Below, piece after piece: positions 55,724 through 64,000 of a DNA stretch of 64,000 nt. A model generated the notes under the pieces. It made no database searches, was not told the origin of the DNA, and was given only the letters and a program-made list of their open reading frames with translations. The stretch is from Chrysomallon squamiferum (lineage: Eukaryota > Mollusca > Gastropoda > Neomphalida > Peltospiridae). The stretch lies in the NCBI GenBank assembly GCA_012295275.1, contig CM022668.1, forward strand, positions 1,201,637 to 1,265,636, given 5' to 3'. Position numbers and translations under genes: made by a program. The stretch's first letter is position 1. The number at the start of each line of letters is the position of its first letter.

Positions 55724-58700
55724 GTAAGTATAGTAATTAAACTGCATAAATCCCTGATTTACAGCTTATTTTGATATGGACAGCTGAGGTCTTGAATATT
55801 ATTTCCTTTTTTCCATCTGATTTTGTTGGATGAATATTGTGAATGTACTCTGATGTTTTAGTGGAATTCAGGCATCTTATGTCAACAGGAAAGCTTATTT
55901 CATAACAAATATGATAGAATTGTTTTGTTTCTACCCTGAATGGTCTTAAGTTTCTTTTAAAAAATCTGAATTTTGTTCTAAATGTTTTACAAAAAGAAAT
56001 GTTTTTAAATACATTTAACTGTGATATAAATCTCTTTCTCTGTTTTAACTTGTGATTTAAAAACAAAAATGTTTTAATATCATTTAATTTATATACTACT
56101 GTTTGATATCCAATAGCCAGTATATTTGACATCAAATGATAGTAAATATATAGTTTTTATATAATTATAGAAATGAATAAATTATATGTGCTTAGTTATC
56201 ATAATTTGCATTTAAAAGCACAAGCCAGAAGAGGTGATCCCACTGACACATGTTGATGATGAGGCAGTTGTTTGGACACCAGTTCATGTAGCTTCTGACT
56301 CTGTCCTTGGCAAGGATGTGCAGTCTGACAGAGAGAGCTCATTCAGCAGTCCTCTGTTACCACAAACAAGTCAAGCTGAAAGACCAAGTCGTATGACATT
56401 TCTCAGTGATGAGGTGGAAAAACTCTTTGACATGCAGGACAGATTCCATCTTGATGATTTGACAGACGGACATATTCAGGTACACACCGCTGAACATGAT
56501 GAATCTTGTCCTCAGAGTCCAACAGAGCCAAATGTTTCAGAAAAGATGCAGTTTAATGAAGATGATTTTGCAAGTAAGTATTCTGTGATGTCATGAAGAG
56601 AATGTTAACTGAAACAAAAAAAATGTTTTAATGTTATTCAACATACTGTTCCAACAACAAATTATATTAAACAACTATATTAATATCCTTCACTTGTAAA
56701 ATTGTTTCTACTCTGTTGTTCTGATTTAATGTTTATAAAATATTTGTAGACTGCCAGCTTTATTTAAATTTTCTTTGTTTTTCCATGTCATTGTATTTAT
56801 TATTCAGCTAAATGTACACATAATCAGTGATATCAAGACTGTCCTATTAGAAGGGAGCTGATCATGTTCTTTCAGACCGCTTTGTCATGAATGCTGTAAA
56901 TTCAAGGATAGAAAGTTCAGCATTTCATTTTCAGAAATGTTGCATTTGGTTCTGATTATACTGCAAACACCAATATCAGCTTGTTAACTATATAGGCAGA
57001 TTATATTCTATCATGTATATGTTCCATTTTCCAATCAGCATTTTTAGGTTGTAATGTTTGTGCATTACACAAAGCTAGGAAATGTCAAAAAAAGAATTAC
57101 TTTAAGATAAACTACAAAATGAGATATATTTTTGATAGAAGGATAATATTCTTTTGCTAATACCCATCCAGTTAGATATACTTCTGGAAAAAAAAATTCT
57201 TTAATTTTAGGCCTAATAGAATTACTCATTATATATATATATTTTTCTGAGGGAAACAATTTTCTTTAGTGAAGGATAAGCTCAAGTTTTATAATATTTT
57301 GTTTGTTTTAACAGTATGTGAAAATATATAATAATAAAAAAATTGGAAATAAATAATTTCATATAAGTGTATTTAATATAATAATATATATTAATGACTT
57401 TATGATGCATAGATTAGAAGGATGCAACTGACGGTGTCTTATAGAATAAAGTAAGTTGTAGTTGGAATCATAATATTTGAAATAATTTATTAAAGATGAG
57501 TCTGTCTGTATTCTTGTTCTGTTTTAGGCGACAATAACAGCGAGTTGGATTGTAAGTTAATGGCTTGTTTTTGTTCAGAAATTTGTTTTGCTGTATTTTT
57601 CTTTTATTTCTTCTTTTTTTTCTTTTTTGTAGCACATGCAGTGTACTAACATGTATTACAAATTATGATATATTTTTGAATATTAGTTATTTATTTAAAT
57701 TGGGAATTATTATTATTATTATTATTTTTATCACAATATTTTGGTAGCATTTAGCTTCAGAAAAATATATTTCTTTTTTCTTTCTTTTTTTCTTTATTAT
57801 TTATTTATTTGTTTTAAAATGTTTGAGTAATTACTAAATGAAATTATTTTTTATTATCAAATATTTAGATTATTTAAATTAATTTGAGCTTATTTGATAG
57901 ATTGATCAGTGGTCAGTTTCAACAAAATTAAATATTAATATCATTAAACTTCTTAGTTTTCTGAAGAATGATCATGTATTTTAAACTCAATCTTTACATT
58001 ATATAAACTACATTTACATCAAGATACATAAATACTTTCTTTGTGATAAGTTCACCATAAAATTATGTTCAAAGAAGATAGTTGCAAAAATTGATTATAA
58101 AATGTATCATTTAAATTATCTTAAATAATTCAGTAATGATTATCTTTGAATTCCATCATCTTAGTTACAAAGTTCATAACTAAACAATACTGACACCATT
58201 TAATTACAACTGTCAAATATTAAAAATATTTTTATTCACTCTTTGCAGTGCATGCGCACCTAAAGGGTAATAGATATGTGCTTGTTTTGTTTTGTTTTTA
58301 GAAATGAGATTTCAGTTTTGATATTTTTTTTAATCTTGCATGACATTTTTTGTTGTTGCAATTTATTTTCTTTTGTGTTCTTTTGTGTAATTTAATTTAA
58401 ATAAGATTTTTTTTCAGCTGATATAATATATGCATATAGGTGTGTGTGTGTGTGTGTGTGATTTATTAGTGTAATGTGAAATATTATTTAAAACTAATTT
58501 TTGTGTTCTCACTTAAGTTGAATTTGAAATTTTATTTTATTACACTAACCATTTTCTCTGTATTTAATATCAAATGTATATATTTTGTTTATTTTTTCCT
58601 TTAACTGCTAATATTTCTTATTATAATATTTAAATTTTGTTTTCATTAAAAATTCATACTGATTAATCTTTTTTTCATTTAGAAGGCTTTAACAGTTTTA

Positions 58701-61700
58701 CAGATACTTTAATAGTTGTATTAAATAACTGAACACTTGCTAATGTGCATTGTTGTTGGATGTTTAATGAGATGTTTATTTGTTGTTGTGTTTCTTTAGC
58801 ACACTATTTTTGACATTTACAGCATACCCTGAACTACCCAAAATAAACTAACCTTTGTTGGTAGTGACCACTTTTAATATTTAATTGTTTAATATGTTCT
58901 GATAATGAACTGTGAAAATGTATTTTTTAATGTTTGTCATTTTCACTTCCTCATGTTATATTGAATAATAATTTTTAAGAATTATAATTTTTGAAAACCA
59001 AAATATCCAGTTTTGAAATATATAAAAATTCATTGAATTTTGTTTATAATATTTGTGAAGTTCTAATTATTATGCAATTGCTAATGATATTGATTACTTG
59101 TTATAAATTACATTTTCAGTTCATCGGCGTGTTTCTTACCCACATATCCATCAGCCTCTGAGATCTCTGTCGTCTCGCTCTCTAAAGGCTCATAAACCAG
59201 CAAAAGTAAAGAAAAAGAAGAAGAAGAAAATTCGAAGTTTCCCCTCTCGAGGAGCAATCCAGGCTCCCACCATTCCAGAAGAAACAGAAGAAGAAGTAAG
59301 TTCAAAAGAAATTGTGTTTAAGAAATTCACAAAGCAGCTGATTAACCTAAAGATACTCATTAATATCAATAATTCAGAAAATTCATAACTGATTATATTT
59401 GAATGGATTTGATTTAAAACATTATTAAAATAGCATTCATAAATTTAAATTTTTGTTCTCTTTATATCATAGTAATTTTTATTGTTTTCAGGGATCTTCC
59501 TCTGGAGATGATGATGATGATGATGATGATGTTGATGAAGATGACTACAAGGATGGTAAATCAGTAAGCAATGAAACAAAAAAAGATTCTCGTCCATCAG
59601 TAACAGATATTCAGGTGAATAACATTTTTCTTTTGTTAGAATCATTCATTTGTAAACTGAGTAACTATAACTTTTCTTTTATAATTATATATAATAATTA
59701 TGCCTTACTATTATTATTGTTTTTTATAAAATACATAAATCAGTTTGTAGAACTTGTCTTATTATACCCCATTTTCTTGTTTTAATATATTGTTAGAAAA
59801 TCTTCCAGTCCATGGAACTGCATTTGAAATACTAGTTAAAGTAACAAATACTTCACAATTTTTTTTTATTTGCTTTTTAAAATTTTAATTTTTTAAATGA
59901 TCTAATCATTCAGTTGCTGATTTTATAAAATCAAAAATGATTTTCTTCAGTAAAATAAAAGCAATATAAAGAGCAATTGTAATACTGAGGCAATTGATTT
60001 TATATCAACATTTTATTGATTTCCTGTCAGTATTTTAATATCTGTCATCTTGTACAGAAGATGTATACTTATGTTTCTACTGTGACCACGTATTCTCATT
60101 AAATCAGTTACAATATTTCAGGTTGATTTTTTCATTGGAGATGCTGATGATACAGCAGATGAAGCAGATAGGTAAACTAAAAGTCTAAGCAACTTCCAAC
60201 ATCACTACTTACATCCACATCAGTAACAAATTTTAACACTGGAAGAATTAATAGAATATAATATTTTCAATAAAGTTTGTGTGTTCAGTAAATAGTAATT
60301 TACAGATTCTAAAGCTATAAAAGACAATTCAATAGTAACTATTAATATTTCATTGAGTGTCAGTGAATCAACGTTTTTTTTATAGTGTTAGATAACTATA
60401 GATGATTACATTTTTTCAAAAAAATAATTTTAATTTGTTGTACAGAAACAAACGCAGATCATTGTCTACCAGCTCTGACCTGAATGCTTCAGCTCTGTTT
60501 GTCAGACAGGAATCTGTGAAATCAGAACCATCAGAATTCCTCAATCTTGCATCTGATCCTGAACTCTCCACCAAGGCTGGTAGTTTTACATCATCAGCAG
60601 CATCCAACAGCACCATCAATTCAGAGACAGTCCACTTTGTTCTGGGTAGGTTTTTAGAATTTATTCCAGAGAGCAGTATTCAACAGCACCATCAATTCAG
60701 AGACAGTCCACTTTGTTCTTGGTAGGTATTTAGAATTTATTCCAGAGAGCAGTATTCAACAGCACCATCAGTTCAGAGACAGTCCACTTTGTTCTGGGTA
60801 GGTTTTTAGAATTTATTCCAGAGAGCAGTATTCAACAGCACCATCAATTCAGAGACAGTCCACTTTGTTCTGGGTAGGTTTTTAGAATTTATTCCAGAGA
60901 GCAGTATTCAACAGCACCATCAATTCAGAGACAGTCCACTTTGTTCTGGGTAGGTTTTTAGAATTTATTCCAGAGAGCAGTATTCAACAGCACCATCAAT
61001 TCAGAGACAGTCCACTTTGTTCTGGGTAGGTTTTTAGAATTTATTCCAGAGAGCAGTATTCAACAGCACCATCAATTCAGACAGTCCACTTTGTTCTGGG
61101 TAGGTTTTTAGAATTTATTCCAGAGAGCAGTATTCAACAGCACCATCAATTCAGAGACAGTCCACTTTGTTCTGGGTAGGTTTTTAGAATTTATTCCAGA
61201 GAGCAGTATTCAACAGCACCATCAATTCAGAGACAGTCCACTTTGTTCTGGGTAGGTTTTTAGAATTTATTCCAGAGAGCAGTATTCAACATTATTTTGT
61301 TGTTCATCAACTGATTTATATATGATTATTCTGGTTAGAGCTTGTACATCTGTTTCTGTTTAACAATATAAAATAATTTTACTGTAAAAGTTATTCAGTT
61401 AATAACTTGCCTGATTACAGGTTTGACTCAGTTTATAACTGTGTATGATGATTTCTATTTCATTCAGTTCATATGCTTATCTGACTGGATTTATAATAGA
61501 TTAATGAGACTTGTGAAAACTATAACAAAAAGTAATTGCTTAAACAGCAGCATATAACTTATCATTTTTAGTTTTTGGGTACATTTATAATATTGAAGCC
61601 CACAAACTTTGCATATAATACTGTCAGAATCAAAATCTGAGTTATGAGCAAGCTTTGGATATGCCACTGCATTTAAACAACACAACATCCAGCCAGCATC

Positions 61701-64000
61701 CCAAGTCTCATTCATATACCTCACAAGGATACCTTGCCATGTGTTATGCTGACATTTTGCACAGTATTTTGCCAAATTTCTTTTAATCTGACCATGGATC
61801 CTAAGAAAGTGAGTGCAAAGGACAGTGCTGAGAAGAAGAAGCAGATAATGTCCATTGAATTAAACCTTGATTTCATAGAAAAACATGAGTAAAGTGTGCA
61901 TGTAGTCAATTTGGCTAGGCACTATGAGCGTAATACTTCTACCATATTACTATTCTGAAGCTGAAGGAGTCGATAAAGGCTATAACTCCAACCAAAGGTG
62001 TTAAAATAATTTGTCTGATCTCCAAGCTAAATACACTTTACAAAACCAATTTAGTTCTTTACAGTCTCTTTTATTTTGTTTTTATGCAATATTTGTCATT
62101 TATAATTACATTTTTCTTATTTAAAAAAATGGGTGGATATTGGGTGGCTTGAACAGATTAATGGTATTTTCTGTTGGGAAAATTGATTTTATATATGAGC
62201 AAATTGAGATACAAGCTCAGTCACAGAACGAATTAAACTTGCAAGTCAAGGTACCACTGAATTTAGAAACAAAGCAATTAACTGAAAGTTTCGCTTTATA
62301 ATTTAATGTTTTATATATATACAGACATGCACTCACAAATATATACAAAGACAAAGACAATCTATTTCTAAAGTACACTATAATGTCATATCTCCTCTCT
62401 GAATTTTCTGATAATAAGATTCATAATATTTAATTTCATACAGGTGATGATGCCAGCAATATGACAGAAGAAAAAGATCAGCCATCACAGAAGAAAGAAG
62501 ACATCAGCAGGAGTGAATCAGAACCACTCATGTCTGAGTGAGTAACACACATTTAGCTATACATCCTGTGAATCAAACTGAGTAACAAATATCTAGCTTC
62601 CTGTGAATCAAACTAAGTTACAAACATTTAGCTTCCTGTGAATCAAACTGAGTTACAAAAACACTTAGCTAAATGTCCTGTGAATCAAACCAAGTTACAA
62701 ATGTTTGGCTATATATCCACTGAATCAAACTGAATTACAAACATAATTATTTTCAAATACATATAATGATATATTTTTAGTTAAACATAAATAAACTTCA
62801 AAAATTCCATTTTTTTAATTCGATTTTTTATAGTTCTGATGGGAGGCTTCAAAGAAGAAACATCGCCATCATCATCATCATCATCATGAACATTTCAAGC
62901 ATGAGGATCTTCGTCTACGTAGACAGAAGGGAAGTGATGTTCATCTTGATAATATAGATACACTGACAAAGTCGCCCACTGAAACAGATGAGGCTATGCT
63001 CCTCCACATGGCAGACCTTGATGAAATGGCTAGTATGTGGCTTAGAAATATTTCATACAGTTTGTCTATTGTTTGAGGAATGTTTATATATAAAGATAAG
63101 ACCATTTCCTAGGAGATGGGTTTTTTGTTCCACTAAAACTAAAGAAAAACATAAAGGAAAGCATAACAGACATATGGAATATTTGTTTATATATAGCTAT
63201 AGCTACATTTATTTCTATTTATCTATCTATCAATCTGTCTGTCTGTCTATAGAGCAGAAAAACAGCTGAAATGTGATTGGTTAAAAGTAATCTATGTAAG
63301 AAAGTTGATATAAGGTATATAATACCGGTGACAGGTTTAAAGACATTTTTTAGTCAGTAAATCTAACTCTCAGTTAGTACTTCAAATATTCTGATATCGA
63401 CAAATGAACACTTGAAGTGGTGAAATTAAAAAAGATTCTTGTCCATCAATATCCGACGTTCATCTCTGTTTCTAAGCACAGATAGCTTGTGTAGATCTTT
63501 TTTCATTGTGTTAAGATAATTTTTAAAACAATAGAAGAGTATGCAGTAGAAAATGGAATGCTCATTATTTAACTAATTTTAGACTAGAGTATCTTATTTT
63601 TTTGTTTTTTGTTTTTTTTCCCAAAAGGTCACAGGTGGGAAGATGTGCGAGGTATTCGACGTCACAAGATTGGTCGACATCGCAACACACTGCACTCCAT
63701 TGTCCATATAGGCAAGGTTCACAAAGAAAAGAAAGAACATAAATCTAAATCTAAATTTGACCACAGCTCACATGAGGTGAGTTTTTAGCAATATATTTTG
63801 TATTCTTTATGTAGTAAAATGGCTGTAATTTGATGTTAAGTTTTATGATTTAAAGCTGATAATGAGAAAGCATTTTACTTTTGCAGGTGTTTGTAGAACT
63901 TGATGAGTTGTATGTGGGAGATGAGGTGGAGTGGGAGTGGCGGGAGAAAGCCAGGTGGATAAAGTTTGAGGAAGATGTGGAGGAAGGTGCAGAGAGGTGG
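55688..64000 (+). CDS. SLC4A2: SLC4 anion exchanger, AE2/AE3 type (5' half, runs off window)
   Basis: Exons 55688-55723, 56219-56573, 57528-57551, (58249-58266), 59120-59295, 59492-59614, 60122-60171, 60446-60645, 62444-62537, 62834-63032, 63628-63776 and 63887-64000 give about 507 residues of N-terminal cytoplasmic domain. Assignment to AE2/AE3 rather than Na-bicarbonate transporters rests on [44 protein letters not shown] and [10 protein letters not shown], then [17 protein letters not shown], which open the band 3 cytoplasmic domain. The membrane transporter part lies beyond the window. The family exchanges Cl- for HCO3- to set cell pH and volume. Acid and histidine runs are present, and exon 62834-63032 has a one-base frame break. 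Confidence 0.92.
56219..56573 (+). CDS. SLC4A2: SLC4 N-terminal exon, acidic variable region
   Basis: 118 codons plus one base. It encodes [19 protein letters not shown], then a serine/proline/acid-rich segment with [20 protein letters not shown], and ends NEDDFA before GTAAGT. The acceptor is TTTAAAAG. The exon is absent from the alternative isoform starting at 41174 if the inferred splicing is right. Confidence 0.85.
57528..57551 (+). CDS. SLC4A2: SLC4 24-nt microexon
   Basis: GTTTTAG acceptor, 24 bases encoding SDNNSELD across phase-1 borders, GTAAGT donor. Length is a multiple of three, so skipping keeps the frame. It supplies the acidic residues just before the conserved FHRR motif (compare EEDFEYHR in vertebrate AE2). 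Confidence 0.75.
58249..58266 (+). CDS. Candidate 18-nt cassette microexon in SLC4
   Basis: CTCTTTGCAG acceptor, then TGCATGCGCACCTAAAGG, then GTAATA. Entered in phase 1 it encodes L-HAHLK and leaves G, matching the phase of 59120. Including it adds six residues (LHAHLK) just before the conserved HRRVSYPH. It stands out as GC-rich in an AT-rich intron. Confidence 0.5.
59120..60171 (+). CDS. SLC4A2: SLC4 exons with AE2-type motif, lysine run and Asp8 run
   Basis: Exons are 59120-59295 (176 bp), 59492-59614 (123 bp) and 60122-60171 (50 bp). They encode [13 protein letters not shown], a basic patch [21 protein letters not shown], then [18 protein letters not shown] and [16 protein letters not shown]. 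The aspartate run is coded by a GAT trinucleotide repeat. Human AE2 has the same order: HIHHPL, basic patch, TPTIEEGEEDEDEAS, then VQFFLQEDD. Confidence 0.9.
60446..60645 (+). CDS. SLC4A2: SLC4 serine-rich exon whose 3' end seeds a minisatellite
   Basis: It encodes [19 protein letters not shown] through [11 protein letters not shown] and leaves one G before GTAGGT. The next exon starts GTGATGAT, completing glycine. The last 37 bases and the donor are repeated eight more times downstream. Reading on past the donor hits a stop within the second unit. Confidence 0.88.
60609..61290 (+). repeat. Minisatellite, nine 76-bp units spanning an exon end and donor
   Basis: Nine near-identical 76-bp units (682 bp; one unit lacks two bases near 61077). 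Unit 1 is the true exon 3' end: 37 coding bases, then donor GTAGGT, a TTTTTAG acceptor-like string and a second TTCCAG. Units 2-9 carry the same coding-derived 37 bases and donor inside the intron. Seventy-six is not a multiple of three. Confidence 0.93.
61794..62035 (+). pseudogene. Decayed pogo/Tigger-type transposase fragment in SLC4 intron
   Basis: ATG at 61794 starts [18 protein letters not shown], followed by IEKHE, a stop, [18 protein letters not shown] in the same frame, and after a frame change [17 protein letters not shown]. This order is that of the N-terminal helix-turn-helix (CENP-B-like) part of Tigger/pogo transposases (typical LAR-Y---STI then K-SIK-ITP-KGV). It has a stop and a frame break and no catalytic DDE part within reach, so it is a dead fragment. 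The more GC-rich 200 bp upstream may be its leader. Confidence 0.7.
62444..63032 (+). CDS. SLC4A2: SLC4 exons with His7 run and an apparent frameshift
   Basis: Exon 62444-62537 (94 bp) encodes [12 protein letters not shown] through SEPLMS and leaves GA before GTGAGT. Exon 62834-63032 (199 bp) follows TTTTTTATAG; entered with GA it reads DSDG, but the conserved frame beyond ([15 protein letters not shown], then [15 protein letters not shown]) is one base off. One extra base, for instance a fourth G in GGG at 62841-62843, would restore [13 protein letters not shown]. In the entered frame a TAG follows at about 62955. The histidine run is a CAT repeat. Confidence 0.82.
62535..62744 (+). repeat. 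Degenerate tandem repeat starting at an SLC4 donor
   Basis: About five units of 35-42 bp built on CCTGTGAATCAAAC followed by TGAGTTACAAA and TTTAGCT. The first unit starts at the exon end itself (CTGA then GTGAGTAACA); later units repeat ACTGAGTAACA, so donor-like GTAACA recurs. Confidence 0.75.
63628..64000 (+). CDS. SLC4A2: SLC4 exons entering the band 3 cytoplasmic domain
   Basis: Exon 63628-63776 encodes [20 protein letters not shown] and a lysine-rich linker ending HSSHE. Exon 63887-64000 (open at the window edge) encodes [18 protein letters not shown] and [20 protein letters not shown]. The last block is the near-invariant start of the band 3 cytoplasmic domain in SLC4 exchangers. Confidence 0.95.

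Noticed and set aside
55737-56135. 132-codon minus-strand open frame between SLC4 exons
   Set aside because: AT-rich composition, no family resemblance and it lies in an intron of the well-supported plus-strand gene.
61491-61909. Minus-strand open frames opposite the transposon fragment
   Set aside because: The plus-strand reading matches a Tigger-type transposase; the minus frames show no family pattern and no splice fit.
55688-64000. Na+-bicarbonate cotransporter (SLC4A4/7/8/10) as identity
   Set aside because: The HRR-HIH-PL motif, the basic/acidic order and ADLD-M-SHR-EDV-G-RRH fit the AE2/AE3 N-terminus; the His run alone resembles the cotransporters but is weak evidence.

Overview
This is animal nuclear DNA: AT-rich, full of microsatellites, with three protein-coding genes cut into many short exons by canonical GT-AG introns (mostly about 0.3-1 kb). 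All three proteins are metazoan types. Gene content, intron style and base composition suggest an invertebrate, perhaps a mollusc or other spiralian, but the species cannot be told from the window.

Layout: (1) 1-20.3 kb, minus strand: the 5' part of a large secreted cysteine-rich protein made of GCC2/GCC3 (ephrin-receptor-like) repeats. I chain 21 exons, including one inferred 13-nt microexon, into an unbroken frame of 1010 codons starting with a signal peptide; the 3' end lies beyond base 1. (2) 20.3-28.6 kb: intergenic, low-complexity rich, no convincing gene. (3) 28.6-38.5 kb, minus strand: a complete DNAJC10/ERdj5 gene, 20 coding exons, 798 codons, with J domain, four active CxxC thioredoxin domains, two degenerate thioredoxin-like domains and a C-terminal NDEL. 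(4) 38.6-41.2 kb: divergent promoter interval. (5) 41.2-64 kb, plus strand: the 5' half of an SLC4 anion exchanger of the AE2/AE3 type, with at least two alternative N-termini, a small in-frame microexon, a one-base frame break, and the start of the band 3 cytoplasmic domain; it runs past the window end. A decayed pogo/Tigger-type transposon fragment sits in one of its introns.

The genes do not form a pathway: one product is extracellular, one is an ER-lumen disulfide reductase/co-chaperone, one is a plasma-membrane Cl-/HCO3- exchanger. What links them is structural. In all three genes, tandem repeats begin at or straddle exon-intron borders, so that extra copies of splice donors, acceptors or whole tiny exons are laid out in arrays. 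The clearest cases are nine 76-bp units each carrying the last 37 bp of an exon plus its donor (60609-61290), thirteen roughly 39-bp units next to an exon end (12576-13053), and a series of about 70-bp units each carrying a candidate 13-nt microexon (13772-14061).
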